Below, piece after piece: positions 19,453 through 29,154 of a DNA stretch of 64,000 bases; the stretch's first letter is position 1; every line of letters begins with the position of its first letter. The notes beneath the pieces are model-generated. The model saw only the letters and a program-made list of their open reading frames with translations, was not told where the DNA came from and did not search any database. Position numbers and translations under genes: made by a program. Source of the stretch: Paracoccus sp. PAMC 22219 (GTDB lineage: Bacteria; Pseudomonadota; Alphaproteobacteria; Rhodobacterales; Rhodobacteraceae); NCBI RefSeq assembly GCF_000787695.1, contig NZ_BBPH01000009.1:26825-90824 (forward strand), written 5' to 3'.

Positions 19453-21375
19453 ATGAGACATTATCTGATCGCAGGCCTGGGGGGCGTTCTGGCCGGAGCC
19501 CTGGCCACCACGCAGATCGCCGGTCCGCTGCTGGCGCAGGAGACGGCCGAGGGGAACACCTCTGTCTATCAGCAGCTGGAGCTGTTCGGGAACATCTTCG
19601 AGCGTATCCGCACCGACTATGTCGAGGCGCCCGAGGACAAGGACCTGATCGAGGCCGCCATCAACGGCATGCTGACCTCGCTTGATCCGCATTCCAGCTT
19701 TCTGTCGGCGGACGACTATTCCGACATGCAGACCCAGACCCGCGGCAGCTTTGGCGGCCTGGGGATCGAGGTCAGCCAGGAGGAGGGTCTGGTAAAGGTC
19801 GTGGCCCCCATCGACGACACCCCCGCCGCCAATGCGGGCGTCCAGCCGGGCGATTTCATCACCCATGTGAACGGCGAATCGCTGCTGGGCCTGCCGTTGG
19901 ACGACGCGGTCGAGATGATGCGCGGCCCCATCGGGTCCGAGATCACCATCACCATCCTGCGCGAGGGCGAGAGCGAGCCGTTCGATCTGTCCATGTCTCG
20001 CGACACGATCAAGCTGACCGTGGTGCGCAGTCGCGTCGAAGGCCATGCGGTCGTGCTGCGCGTGTCGACCTTCAACGACGAGACCCAGGACACGCTTGAG
20101 GCGGAACTGGCCAAGGCCGTCGAGGAGGCGGGCGGGATCGACCGCGTGACCGGGTTCGTGCTGGACCTGCGCAACAATCCGGGCGGTCTGCTGAACCAGG
20201 CGATCAGCGTCAGCGACGCGTTCCTGGACGCCGGAGAGATCGTCAGCACCCGCGGCCGCAACCCCGAGGAGAGCGAACGCTGGAACGCCGAGGCCGGCGA
20301 TCTGGCCGAGGGCAAGCCGATGGTCGTGCTGATCAACGGCGGTTCGGCCAGCGCGTCCGAGATCGTCGCGGGCGCGTTGCAGGACCATCGCCGGGCCATC
20401 GTCGTGGGCGAGAAGTCGTTCGGCAAGGGCTCGGTCCAGACGGTCATGCCGGTGACCGCCGACAGCGCCATCCGCCTGACCACGGCGCGGTATTTCACCC
20501 CGTCGGGCCGGTCGATCCAGGCCTTGGGCGTGCAGCCCGACATCCTGGTGGCCCAGCCCGCCCCGGCCCCCGAGGCCGAGGAGGAGGAAGCCCGCAGCAA
20601 CAGCGACTTCAGCCGGTCCGAGGCCGACCTGCGCGGTGCCTTGGGCAACGATGTCAGCGACGAGATGCGCGAGCAGATGGAGACCGAGGCCGCCGAGGTC
20701 GAGGCGACCGCCGCGCTGCGCGAGGAGGATTACCAGCTGGCCTATGCGGTCGACGTGCTGAAGGGTCTGGCCGCGGTCAATTTCCGCGCCGACCAGGTGC
20801 CGGCCGAGGCGACCCCGGCGGTGACCGGCGAAGGCGCGGGCGAGGGGGCCGAGGCCGCCCCCGACCAGGCTGATCCGATGGATGGACGCATGGGGCCGGG
20901 CGGCCTGCCGTACCGGCCCTGCGCGGGCGTGGTTCTGATCGACGACCGGGGCATGGTCTTTGCCGGGCGCCGGATCGACCGCAACCCCGACCAGCCGCCC
21001 GCATGGCAGATGCCCCAGGGCGGCATCGACGACGGAGAGACCCCGCGTCAGGCAGCCCTGCGCGAGCTGACCGAGGAGACGGGCATCGACCCGTCGTTGG
21101 TCGAGGTGCTGGACGAGACGCCGGACTGGGTCTTTTACGACCTGCCGCCCGAAATGGTCGGCCGGATCTGGAAGGGGCGGTTCGGGGGCCAGTGCCAGAA
21201 ATGGCTGGCGCTGCGGTTCCTGGGCACGGATGAGGACGTCCGCATCGACACCGCGCATCCCGAATTCGACCGGTGGCAATGGATGCGGGCCGAGGACGTG
21301 CTGGACAGCATCGTGCCGTTCAAGCGTGCCGTCTATGCCGAGGTGCTGGGCGCATTCCGCGCCCACCTGGCCTAG
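19453..21375 (+). CDS. ctpA: C-terminal processing protease CtpA read through into RppH (possible fusion)
   Basis: Residues 1-475 are an S41 protease: a signal anchor (about 1-29), a PDZ domain (about 95-175) and the catalytic part, with Ser in [10 protein letters not shown] (about 298-302) and Lys325 in SFGKGSVQ. A Glu/Ala-rich tail follows. Without a stop the frame continues into a complete RppH-type Nudix hydrolase from residue 476. Family members are normally two adjacent genes. One extra C in the run near 20857-20861 would place a TGA at about 20870 and restore two genes, so the fusion may be an artefact. It follows the EnvC-like gene and probably shares its operon. Confidence 0.85.
   Translation: MRHYLIAGLGGVLAGALATTQIAGPLLAQETAEGNTSVYQQLELFGNIFERIRTDYVEAPEDKDLIEAAINGMLTSLDPHSSFLSADDYSDMQTQTRGSFGGLGIEVSQEEGLVKVVAPIDDTPAANAGVQPGDFITHVNGESLLGLPLDDAVEMMRGPIGSEITITILREGESEPFDLSMSRDTIKLTVVRSRVEGHAVVLRVSTFNDETQDTLEAELAKAVEEAGGIDRVTGFVLDLRNNPGGLLNQAISVSDAFLDAGEIVSTRGRNPEESERWNAEAGDLAEGKPMVVLINGGSASASEIVAGALQDHRRAIVVGEKSFGKGSVQTVMPVTADSAIRLTTARYFTPSGRSIQALGVQPDILVAQPAPAPEAEEEEARSNSDFSRSEADLRGALGNDVSDEMREQMETEAAEVEATAALREEDYQLAYAVDVLKGLAAVNFRADQVPAEATPAVTGEGAGEGAEAAPDQADPMDGRMGPGGLPYRPCAGVVLIDDRGMVFAGRRIDRNPDQPPAWQMPQGGIDDGETPRQAALRELTEETGIDPSLVEVLDETPDWVFYDLPPEMVGRIWKGRFGGQCQKWLALRFLGTDEDVRIDTAHPEFDRWQWMRAEDVLDSIVPFKRAVYAEVLGAFRAHLA
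20878..21375 (+). CDS. rppH: RNA pyrophosphohydrolase RppH (in frame with ctpA)
   Basis: RppH removes pyrophosphate from mRNA 5' ends and so starts RNA decay. From the ATG at 20878 there are 165 residues, the normal length. The Nudix box reads [20 protein letters not shown], with the family segments [19 protein letters not shown] before it and [12 protein letters not shown] after it. It lies in the same open frame as ctpA with no intervening stop. Whether it is made separately or as a fusion is discussed under ctpA. Confidence 0.9.
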   Translation: MDGRMGPGGLPYRPCAGVVLIDDRGMVFAGRRIDRNPDQPPAWQMPQGGIDDGETPRQAALRELTEETGIDPSLVEVLDETPDWVFYDLPPEMVGRIWKGRFGGQCQKWLALRFLGTDEDVRIDTAHPEFDRWQWMRAEDVLDSIVPFKRAVYAEVLGAFRAHLA

Positions 21376-22046
21376 GGCGCAGGCCAGCGGTCCTGCAGGA
21401 TCAGGTCGTCCAGCGGCAGGCGCGTGGCCCAGCCCCGGCTTTGCAGTTCGGGCTGGCGGTACAGTTCGGTGACATGGCCGATGCACAGATAGGCCACCGG
21501 CACGACATGGTCGGGCAGGTGCAGCAGCCGGCGCAGGTCGTCCTGGCGGAAGATGCTGACCCAGCCCACGCCGATGCCTTCGGCCCGCGCGGCCAGCCAC
21601 AGGTTCTGCACCGCGCAGGCCGTGGAATAGAGGTCGGTCGCCGGATCGTGGGTGCGGCCCAGCACATGGTCGCCGCCGCGGGTGCGGTCGCAGGTGATGC
21701 ACAGGTTGACCGGGGCCTGCAGGATGCCCTCCAGCTTCAGCGACGAATAGAGCGCCTTGCGGTCGGGAAAGCGGGTCGCGGCATCGGCATTGGCGGATGC
21801 GAAGGCGTCGTGGATGCGCCCGCGCAGGGCGGCGTCGCGGATCAGGATGAAGTTCCAGGGTTGCGACAGCCCGACCGAGGGCGCGTCATGCGCCGCCTGG
21901 AGCAGGCGGCGCAGGGTCGCGGGATCGACCAGGTCGGGGCGGAACTGGCCGCGCACGTCGCGGCGTTCGCGGATCGCGCGATAGACCGCCGCGCGTTCCG
22001 CAGGAGAGAACGGCCCCGCCGGGGCGAGGCCGTCGTCGTCGGTCAC
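21372..22046 (-). CDS. bluB: 5,6-dimethylbenzimidazole synthase BluB
   Basis: BluB cannibalises reduced FMN with oxygen to make the lower ligand of vitamin B12. The 224-residue nitroreductase-fold protein has the family signatures [34 protein letters not shown] and VGWVSIF. It overlaps the end of rppH (convergent) and the stop of the transglycosylase gene by four bases, so it is translated after that gene. No cobalamin riboswitch was recognised nearby. Confidence 0.9.
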   Translation of the reverse strand: MTDDDGLAPAGPFSPAERAAVYRAIRERRDVRGQFRPDLVDPATLRRLLQAAHDAPSVGLSQPWNFILIRDAALRGRIHDAFASANADAATRFPDRKALYSSLKLEGILQAPVNLCITCDRTRGGDHVLGRTHDPATDLYSTACAVQNLWLAARAEGIGVGWVSIFRQDDLRRLLHLPDHVVPVAYLCIGHVTELYRQPELQSRGWATRLPLDDLILQDRWPAP

Positions 22047-23311
22047 CGGCGCAGCTGGTCCAGCAGGATCGAGGTCGGATAGCCGTCCGGCGTCACGCCG
22101 ATGGACCGCTGGAAGGCCGAGACCGATTCCATCGTGGCCGAGCCGAACAGCCCGTCGATTTCACCCTGATAGAAGCCGCGCTGGGCCAGCCGCTGCTGGA
22201 TCTCCTGGCGTTCGCCGGTGGACAGGGCGCGGTCCTGGCGCGGCCAGGCGCCCTGGATGCCCGAACGGCTGGCGATGCGTTCGCCCAGATAGGCCACGCC
22301 CAAGGCGTAGTTGTCCGAGTTGTTATAGCGCAGGATCGCGCGGAAGTTGTCGGTGATGAAGAACGCGGGCCCCCGTGCCCCCGCCGGCATGATGATCGAG
22401 CCGTTGCCCGACGGCAGGCCGCCGCCACCCATCGTGCGCACGCCCTGTGCCGACCAGTCGCCTGCCGACCGGCGGGTGCCCTTGCCGATCAGGCCCATGT
22501 TGAAGTTGGCGGGCAGCTGCACCTCGGCCCCCCAGGTCGCGCCGCGCTGCCAGCCGCTGCGGGCCAGATAGGCCGCGGTGGAGGCCAGCGAATCGGTCGG
22601 ATCCTCGGACCAGATGTCGCGGCGGCCGTCGCCGGTGAAGTCGACCGCGTATTCCAGATAGGAGGTCGGCATGAACTGGGTGTGGCCCATCGCGCCCGCC
22701 CAGCTGCCCAGCATGTGCTGGGGGTCGGTGTCGCCCGCCTGCAGGATCTGCAGGGCGGCGATCAGCTGGTTCTGGAACATCTCTCCGCGGCGGCCGTCAT
22801 AGGCCAGCGTTGCCAGCGACGGGATCACCTGCATCCGGCCGCGGTTGGCGCCGAAGTTCGATTCCATCCCCCAGACCGCCAGCACGATTTCGCGCGGGAC
22901 GCCGTACTGCGCCTCGATCCGGGCCAGGACGGGGTTCAGCTGCGCCAGCTTCTGGCGGCCGGTGGTGATGCGCACGTCGGACACGGCGCTGTCCAGGTAC
23001 AGCCAGACCGGGCGCGAGAATTCGGCCTGGCGGCGGTCCAGTCGGATCACGTCGGGGTTGTAGCGGGCCAGCGCCATGGCGCGGTCATAGGTCGGACCGG
23101 ACACGCCCGACGACAGGGCGCGGGCGCGGAACTGCTGGACGAACTGCTGCAGGCCGGCCTCGTCGCCGGGGGCTGCGGCCGGGATCGGGGTCACGGTGAC
23201 GTCGGCGGGGGCGCGGGGACCGCCCGCGGCGGGCATGCGCGACACCGGCGACGCGCAGGCCGCCAGCGCGCCGATCAGGGTGGTGGACAGAAGAATGCGG
23301 GTAAAGCTCAT
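22043..23311 (-). CDS. Lytic murein transglycosylase, MltB type lipoprotein
   Basis: The enzyme cleaves peptidoglycan glycan strands with formation of anhydromuramic ends. It has a lipobox (LAAC, Cys19), the SLT_2 domain (about residues 50-340) with catalytic Glu150 in WGMESNFG, HTQFMPTSYLEYAVDF, and a C-terminal peptidoglycan-binding domain (about 355-420, GEIDGLFGSATMESVSAFQR). Length is 422 residues. It is an outer-membrane or periplasmic lipoprotein and is coupled to bluB by a four-base overlap. Confidence 0.93.
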   Translation of the reverse strand: MSFTRILLSTTLIGALAACASPVSRMPAAGGPRAPADVTVTPIPAAAPGDEAGLQQFVQQFRARALSSGVSGPTYDRAMALARYNPDVIRLDRRQAEFSRPVWLYLDSAVSDVRITTGRQKLAQLNPVLARIEAQYGVPREIVLAVWGMESNFGANRGRMQVIPSLATLAYDGRRGEMFQNQLIAALQILQAGDTDPQHMLGSWAGAMGHTQFMPTSYLEYAVDFTGDGRRDIWSEDPTDSLASTAAYLARSGWQRGATWGAEVQLPANFNMGLIGKGTRRSAGDWSAQGVRTMGGGGLPSGNGSIIMPAGARGPAFFITDNFRAILRYNNSDNYALGVAYLGERIASRSGIQGAWPRQDRALSTGERQEIQQRLAQRGFYQGEIDGLFGSATMESVSAFQRSIGVTPDGYPTSILLDQLRR

Positions 23312-23429
23312 TGTGGATCGCCTGTATTGGACTGCCGAGGTTTGTTTGCCCGGATCTTGATGGCCCGGATTTGGTCTTCCACGTGCAGTCTAGACGAACC
23401 ACTCTCGCTTGGGTAGGGCGCGGGCGCGC

Positions 23430-23762
23430 TTAGTGCAGCAGCGATTCCGGGTCCGGCGCCTCTCCGAACCAGGGCGTCATCTGCGCGATGATGACCGAGT
23501 TTTCGGCCAGCGCGCGGTCCATCAGCGCACGTTCCGCGTCGTCGATCTCGTGCCCGTCGGCCAGGCGTTCGTCCAGCGTGCCGTATCCGGTGACGTCCAG
23601 CGGGGCCATGTCGGCCTGTTTCAGGATCGCCACGGTTTCGCGCACCGCCTCGGGTTCGTCATGGCCCGCGGCATAGCAGACCAGGCCCGCCCCGGTCGCG
23701 CCCTTGGGCAGACCGTCGCCCGCCCGTCTGCCCAGTTCGACGACCAGCGTGAAGACCTTCAT
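23430..23762 (-). CDS. Small conserved protein, unknown function
   Basis: This 110-residue soluble protein begins MKVFTLVVELGRRAGDG and contains no cysteine pair, membrane segment or clear catalytic motif apart from a few acidic residues. It lies three bases after the DUF421 gene on the same strand, so the two are probably co-transcribed. A role together with that membrane protein is a guess from position. Confidence 0.6.
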   Translation of the reverse strand: MKVFTLVVELGRRAGDGLPKGATGAGLVCYAAGHDEPEAVRETVAILKQADMAPLDVTGYGTLDERLADGHEIDDAERALMDRALAENSVIIAQMTPWFGEAPDPESLLH

Positions 23763-23765
23763 GGC

Positions 23766-24512
23766 TTACTCCATCGGTTTGGCGCCGCCTTGGGCGCTGT
23801 CGGCCCCTTCGGGCCATTCGGGGGCCTGCCACATGCGGTTGCCGCATTCGGGGCAGGGCGCACGGGTGGCGATGATCTGGGCGCCGGCTGGCGCGCCGCA
23901 CAGGCAACAGCATGTCCATCCGTCCATCGCAAGCGCCTTTGCGGGCAGCGGCGGGCCGTTCACCAGATGTTCGGGCGGCAGCAGCGACAGGCCCGGCCGT
24001 GGTTCGGCGCGGCGAAAGACCGACAGGCCGCCCCCGGCCTCCAGATAGGCGGCGCGCAGTTCGCCCAGGTTCGACACGCCCGCAAGGCGCAGCATCGCCT
24101 TGATCTCGGCCAGGCCCAGGTCGCGGTGGGACGCCGCATCGGGCAGGATGCGCCCGTCCAGGACCAGCGCCACGGGGCGGCCGTCGATGATGCGCTTGGC
24201 CCGGTCGAACCGCACGATCAGCCGGTCCAGCACCTTGTTCAGCGCGACGACGACGGTGATGACCGCCATCGCCGCCAGCAGCGGCACGTCGGGATAGAAC
24301 ATCGCGTCGCCCACCGCCGAGCCCAGGGCGATGACCAGCAGGAATTCCACCATCGACAGCTGGGCCACGCCGCGCCCGCCGATCCAGCGGATCATCAGCA
24401 GCGCATAGACATAGACCAGCACGGTGCGGACCAGGATCTCGGCATAGAACAGGGGCGGGTGATCGCCAAGGAACATCCGGGCAAGATCGAAGGGGATGAC
24501 CGGCTGGTCCAT
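23766..24512 (-). CDS. DUF421 (YetF/YcaP) membrane protein with C-terminal cysteine motifs
   Basis: The 248-residue protein has three membrane helices (about residues 24-44, 55-72, 76-93) followed by the DUF421 cytoplasmic domain (RIIDGRPVALVLDGRIL, LGLAEIKAMLRLAGV). After it, an added segment carries CCCLCG and CPECG (about 200-225), a likely zinc ribbon that typical YetF proteins lack. The biochemical role of the family is not established; some members affect stress resistance and spore germination in Bacillus. Confidence 0.8.
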   Translation of the reverse strand: MDQPVIPFDLARMFLGDHPPLFYAEILVRTVLVYVYALLMIRWIGGRGVAQLSMVEFLLVIALGSAVGDAMFYPDVPLLAAMAVITVVVALNKVLDRLIVRFDRAKRIIDGRPVALVLDGRILPDAASHRDLGLAEIKAMLRLAGVSNLGELRAAYLEAGGGLSVFRRAEPRPGLSLLPPEHLVNGPPLPAKALAMDGWTCCCLCGAPAGAQIIATRAPCPECGNRMWQAPEWPEGADSAQGGAKPME

Positions 24513-24626
24513 GAATGGCCTTTCGCGGCAGGGAATGCTGCACAGCCTATAACCGTGCCCGGACCGGGGGGTTCCGCCGCCCCGTCCCGCCCGCTAGGTT
24601 CGCGCAGCAGTGGCGGGAGGCATGCG

Positions 24627-25097
24627 ATGAGCGACAGTCTGGCGCGGGTCCGCGCGGCCCTGGATGCGGCGGGGATCGCGGTCGACATCCGCGAGATGCC
24701 GGGGAGCACCCGCACCGCCGCCGAGGCCGCCGATGCGGTCGGCTGCGCGCTGGACCAGATCGCCAAGTCGATCATCTTTCACGGCATGGACAGCGGGCAG
24801 GTGCTGCTGTTCCTGACCGCGGGCGGCAACCGGGTCGATCCCGACAAGGCCGCGGCGCTGGCCGGGGAGCCGTTGGGCCGGGCCGATGCGGCATTGGTGC
24901 GGGCGCGGACGGGCTTTGCCATCGGGGGCGTGGCGCCGGTGGGGCACCTGACGCCGCTGCGCGCGTTCCTGGACCCGCGGCTGGCCGATTTCGCGCAGGT
25001 CTGGGCGGCGGCGGGGACGCCGCGCCATGTCTTTGCCATCGCGCCCGACCGGCTGCAGGCGGTGACCGGGGCGCAGCCGGGAAAGTTTGTCGCATGA
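24627..25097 (+). CDS. YbaK/ProX-type aminoacyl-tRNA deacylase
   Basis: The 156-residue protein has the YbaK fold that hydrolyses mischarged tRNA, usually Cys-tRNA(Pro) or Ala-tRNA(Pro). Visible features are CALDQIAKSIIF (with the key lysine), AGGNRVDPDKAAAL, FAIGGVAPVGH and the terminal GAQPGKFV. GGGAGG stands seven bases before the ATG. It is divergent from the DUF421 gene. Which mischarged tRNA it edits cannot be told from sequence. Confidence 0.88.
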   Translation: MSDSLARVRAALDAAGIAVDIREMPGSTRTAAEAADAVGCALDQIAKSIIFHGMDSGQVLLFLTAGGNRVDPDKAAALAGEPLGRADAALVRARTGFAIGGVAPVGHLTPLRAFLDPRLADFAQVWAAAGTPRHVFAIAPDRLQAVTGAQPGKFVA

Positions 25098-25149
25098 ACC
25101 CATGCGCCGGTCGCGGGCGTTGGGTCGCGACAGCCACAAGGAAGACGCG

Positions 25150-25986
25150 ATGACCCAACCGATGATGACCCTGAACGACGGCCGGACCATGCCCCAGCTG
25201 GGCACCGGCATCTGGCAGATCGACGATGCGGCCACCCCCGCCGTCGTGGCCGAGGCACTGCGCATGGGATACCGCCTGATCGACGGCGCCGCCGCCTACA
25301 AGAACGAGGCCGGGATGGGCGCAGGCGTGCGCGACAGCGGCGTCGCGCGGGACCAGATCTTTGTCACCTCCAAGCTGTGGAACGATGCGCAGGGCCATGA
25401 CGCCGCGCTGCGGGCGTTCGATGCGACGATGGAGCGGTGCGGGCTGGATTATCTGGACCTGTACCTGATCCACTGGCCGTTGCCGGCGCTGGACGCCTAT
25501 GTCGACACGTGGAAGGCGCTGATCCGCCTGCGCGACGAGGGTCGCGTGCGGTCGATCGGGGTCGCCAATTTCCACGAGCCGCATCTGCGCCGCCTGATCG
25601 ACGAGACCGGCGTGGCCCCCGCGCTGAACCAGATCGAGCTGCACCCGTCGCTGACGCAGGAACGGATGCGGGCGGTCGACAAGCAGCTGGGCATCGTCAC
25701 GCAAAGCTGGACCCCCTTGGGCCGCGGCGACAGCTTTGACGCGCCCGCGATCCACGACGCAGCCGCGCGCACGGGCCGGACGGTCGCGCAGGTGATCCTG
25801 CGCTGGCACATCCAGCACGGGCTGTCGGTCATTCCGAAGTCGGAAAAGCCCGAACGCCTGGCCGAGAATTTCGACGTGCTGGATTTCACCCTGACGCCCG
25901 AGGAGATGTCGGCCATCGACGCGCTGGACCGCGGCCATCGCACCGGGCCGGACCCGGACGAATTCGATTATCGCGGCGCGATCTGA
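25150..25986 (+). CDS. Aldo/keto reductase
   Basis: This 278-residue NADPH-dependent reductase has the full family core: LIDGAAAYKNE with catalytic Tyr50 and Asp45, the lysine in VTSKLW, LYLIHWP with the histidine, and the cofactor-binding IPKSEKPERLAENFDV. It resembles the 2,5-diketo-gluconate reductase group. The ATG at 25150 is preferred over an upstream ATG at 25087 because the family begins there. Its end overlaps the convergent formamidase gene by 19 bases. The substrate is not known. Confidence 0.9.
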   Translation: MTQPMMTLNDGRTMPQLGTGIWQIDDAATPAVVAEALRMGYRLIDGAAAYKNEAGMGAGVRDSGVARDQIFVTSKLWNDAQGHDAALRAFDATMERCGLDYLDLYLIHWPLPALDAYVDTWKALIRLRDEGRVRSIGVANFHEPHLRRLIDETGVAPALNQIELHPSLTQERMRAVDKQLGIVTQSWTPLGRGDSFDAPAIHDAAARTGRTVAQVILRWHIQHGLSVIPKSEKPERLAENFDVLDFTLTPEEMSAIDALDRGHRTGPDPDEFDYRGAI

Positions 25987-26768
25987 TCCAGCAGTCGGCG
26001 CATCAGGGGGCTGGCGGGGTCCGCCAGTCCCTCGATCACGTCGAAATGGTGGCGGCCGGGGTCGATGACGCAGTCGGTCGCCACGCCCAGCCCCGCCCAG
26101 ACATTCGCCAGCAGCCGTGCGTGGCGGATGAATTCGGGGCGTTCGGCCCCCCCGACCCAGGTGGTGACCGGGATGCCCGCGCGGGGTTCCAGCAGGGCAG
26201 GGCTTTCCGCGACGGATTCCGCCGCGTCCAGACGCAGCGTGTCGTTCATCGCGGTGCGCAGCAGCGGGCGCAGGTCGGTCAGCGGAGAGATCGGCACGCA
26301 GGCGGTGACGCGTGTGGCCACGGCGTCGGGCAGCACCCCCGGACAGATCATCCGCGCCGCCAGATGACCGCCCGCCGAATGGCCCGTCAGCGCGATTGGG
26401 CCTGCGACCTGCGCCGCCGCCTGCGCGATCTGGTCGGCCACGATCCGGGTCATGTCCGCGATGCGCGCGTCCGGCGCCAGCGGATAGCCGGGCATCGCGC
26501 AGGCCCAGCCCGCCGCCAGCGCGCCCGCTGCCAGATGCGACCACAGCGTCGGGTCGAACCGCATCCAGTAGCCGCCATGGATGAATACCATCAGCCCGCG
26601 GGGCGTATCGTCCGGCAGGAACAGGTGCCCGCGGCCCAGGTCCTGAGGCGGATGGGCGGCGCGAAAGGCCGCCGCGGCTTCGGTCCAGCGGGGGACATAG
26701 GTGTCGGCATGCGGGATATGCGCGCCGTTGGCATAGGCGTCGTCCCAATCGGTGATCTGATACAGCAT
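25968..26768 (-). CDS. Kynurenine formamidase-like alpha/beta hydrolase
   Basis: The 266-residue protein is of the KynB/arylformamidase esterase type. It has the oxyanion-hole motif HGGYW (residues 64-68), the nucleophile in GHSAGG (Ser131) and a late histidine in HHFDVIEGL. It is divergent from kynU with 62 bases between, and kynurenine formamidase acts one step before kynureninase in tryptophan breakdown, which supports this substrate. Other ester substrates cannot be excluded. Confidence 0.82.
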   Translation of the reverse strand: MLYQITDWDDAYANGAHIPHADTYVPRWTEAAAAFRAAHPPQDLGRGHLFLPDDTPRGLMVFIHGGYWMRFDPTLWSHLAAGALAAGWACAMPGYPLAPDARIADMTRIVADQIAQAAAQVAGPIALTGHSAGGHLAARMICPGVLPDAVATRVTACVPISPLTDLRPLLRTAMNDTLRLDAAESVAESPALLEPRAGIPVTTWVGGAERPEFIRHARLLANVWAGLGVATDCVIDPGRHHFDVIEGLADPASPLMRRLLDQIAPR

Positions 26769-26830
26769 CGGTTCCCCCTCTTTCGGGCAGCCAATCGCGG
26801 CGCTATCGTCGCGTCAAGAGGGAGCCCATG

Positions 26831-28018
26831 ATGACCGATTTCACCAAGACCCGCGCCGCATTCCATCTGCCCGAGGGCATGACCTATCTGGACGGCAATT
26901 CGCTGGGGCCGATGCCGCGCGCCGCCGCCGACCGGGTCGCAACGATGATGGCCGACGAATGGTCCCAGATGCTGATCACCGGCTGGAACAAGGCGGGCTG
27001 GTATGTCCAGCCGCGCAAGGTCGGCGACCGCATCGCGCGGCTGATCGGCGCGGGAGAGGGGCAGGTGGTCATGGGCGACACCCTGTCGATCAAGGTGTTC
27101 CAGGCGGTGAGCGCGGCGCTGGCGCTGCGGCCCGACCGGCGTGTGATCCTGTCGGACAGCGGCAACTTTCCGTCGGACCTGTACGTGGCCGAGGGGATCG
27201 CGCGCGCCCTGGGTGCGACCCTGCGCGTGGTGGAGCCGGAGGCGGTCGAGGCGGCCATCGGCCCCGATCTGGCCGTGCTGATGCTGACCGAGGTCGATTA
27301 CCGCACCGGACGCCGTCACGACATGCCGGCCCTGACCGCGCGGGCGCATGAGGCCGGCGCGCTGGCGATCTGGGATCTGGCACATTCGGCGGGGGCGGTC
27401 GATGTCGACCTGCTGGGCGCGGATGCCGATTTCGCGGTGGGCTGCACCTATAAATACCTGAACGGCGGGCCGGGGGCGCCGGCCTTCATCTGGACGCATC
27501 CGCGCCATGCCGAGGTCGCGGAACCCATCCTGCAGGGCTGGATGGGCCATGCCGCGCCTTTTGCCTTTGACCAGGAATACCGCCCCGCCCCGGGGATCGA
27601 GCGGATGCGCGTGGGCACGCCCCCGGTCATCGCGCTGAGCGCGCTGGAGGCGTCGCTGGACATCTGGGACATGGTCGACATGGCCGCGCTGCGGGCGCGG
27701 TCGATCGAACTGACCGAGGCGTTCATCGCGGGAGTCGAGGCGGCCTGCCCCGACCTGGTGCTGAACAGCCCGCGCGACCCGCTGCGGCGCGGATCGCAGG
27801 TGGGGTTCCGCCATCCGCAGGGATATGCCGTGATGCAGGCGCTGATCGCGGCGGGGGTGGTGGGCGATTTCCGCGCGCCCGACGTGCTGCGGTTCGGGTT
27901 CGCGCCGCTGTACAACGATCTGGACGACGTGTCGCAGGCGGTGGACACCTTGGCCCGCATCCTGCGCGACGGCAGCTGGGACAGCGCGGAATTCCATCGC
28001 AAGGCCGCCGTGACCTAG
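26831..28018 (+). CDS. kynU: Kynureninase KynU
   Basis: Kynureninase splits kynurenine into anthranilate and alanine using PLP. The protein of about 395 residues shows TYLDGNSLGPMP, SGNFPSDLYVAEG, WDLAHSAGAVDVDL and the PLP lysine in CTYKYLNGGPG (about residue 208). Two ATGs stand side by side at 26828 and 26831; AGAGGGAG precedes them. Tryptophan dioxygenase (kynA) is not in this window. Confidence 0.95.
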   Translation: MTDFTKTRAAFHLPEGMTYLDGNSLGPMPRAAADRVATMMADEWSQMLITGWNKAGWYVQPRKVGDRIARLIGAGEGQVVMGDTLSIKVFQAVSAALALRPDRRVILSDSGNFPSDLYVAEGIARALGATLRVVEPEAVEAAIGPDLAVLMLTEVDYRTGRRHDMPALTARAHEAGALAIWDLAHSAGAVDVDLLGADADFAVGCTYKYLNGGPGAPAFIWTHPRHAEVAEPILQGWMGHAAPFAFDQEYRPAPGIERMRVGTPPVIALSALEASLDIWDMVDMAALRARSIELTEAFIAGVEAACPDLVLNSPRDPLRRGSQVGFRHPQGYAVMQALIAAGVVGDFRAPDVLRFGFAPLYNDLDDVSQAVDTLARILRDGSWDSAEFHRKAAVT

Positions 28019-28088
28019 GGTAAGAGGGCTTCCCAAGTCGGTGAAAACCGTCGACAGATTGAGCCACAGATGTCGTGGATCGGTTCCG

Positions 28089-29154
28089 ATGTTCAAGATG
28101 CTGCCCCTTGCCCTTGTCATGATGATTCCCGCGCTGGCGGCGGCACAAGCCGCCCCCGACGACATCCGGGTGCGCATCGTGACCGCCCGCACCCAGCCCC
28201 TGGACCGCGACATGCAGCTGTCCGGTGCGATCGAGGCCATCGACACGCTGGAGCTGGGCTTTCGCCAGGGCGGCCGCGTGACCGAGGTGCTGGTGTCCGA
28301 GGGCGACCGCGTGGTCGCGGGCCAGCCCTTGGCGCGGCTGAATGCGGTCCAGCAGGACCAGGCGCTGAACGTGGCGCTGGCGGGTCTGGCCGCCGCGCAG
28401 GCGGGCAGCGACCAGGCGCGGCAGGCGCGCGAACGGGCCGATGCGCTGCTGTCGCGCGGGGTCGGCACGCGGGCGGCGGCCGATCAGGCGGAACAGGCGC
28501 TGTCCCAGACGCAAGGCGCGCTGGAACGCGCCGAGACCGCGGTCGAGCAGGCCCGCCGCGCCGTGGACGACGCCGTGCTGCGCGCCCCCCGAACAGGCGG
28601 TCGTCACCGCCAAGTCGGTGGCCCCCGGCCAGGTGGTCGCCGCCGCGCAGCCGGTGCTGACGCTGGCCGCGCTGTCCGGGCTGGAGGCGGTGTTCCACGC
28701 CCCCGACGATCCGCTGCTGCGCGACATCCTGGGCCGCGACGTGCGGATGGAGACGCTGGACGTCGACCGCCCCGACATGGTCGGCACCGTGACCGAGATC
28801 GCGCCGCTGGTCGATCCGCAGACCGGCACGGTGACCGTGCGCGCGCGTCTGCTGACGCCCAATGCCGGGACCGTGCTGCTGGGCGCGTCGGTGCGCGGGC
28901 ATCTGAGCATGGCGATGGAACAGGGCGTGGTCGTCCCCTGGACCGCCCTGATGCGGTCGGGCGACGATCCGGCGGTCTGGGTGGTCGACGACGAGGGGCG
29001 CGTGGCGCTGACCAAGGTGGTCATCAACCATTTCGCGGATGGCACGATCTTCGTGTCCGACGGGCTGTCGGACGGCCAGCGGGTCGTGGGCGACGGGGCG
29101 CAGCTGCTGTATCCCGGGCGCCGCGTGCAGCCGGTCGAGGGGGACGCGCCATGA
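28089..29154 (+). CDS. RND efflux periplasmic adaptor subunit 1 (frameshifted)
   Basis: This is a membrane-fusion protein of an RND pump. It has a signal peptide (about residues 1-20, ALAAAQ), a lipoyl half-domain (LELGFRQGGRVTEVLVSEGD), a helical hairpin (about 90-170) and barrel regions. A run of six C at 28585-28590 has one base too many; removing it joins VDDAVLRAP to EQAVVTAKSVAPGQVVAAAQ in the second frame. The stop overlaps the ATG of a second adaptor (ATGA at 29151). The frameshift is probably an error. Confidence 0.85.

Noticed and set aside
21372..22046. Cobalamin riboswitch linked to bluB
   Set aside because: bluB is coupled to the upstream transglycosylase gene and no B12-box-like sequence was found near it.
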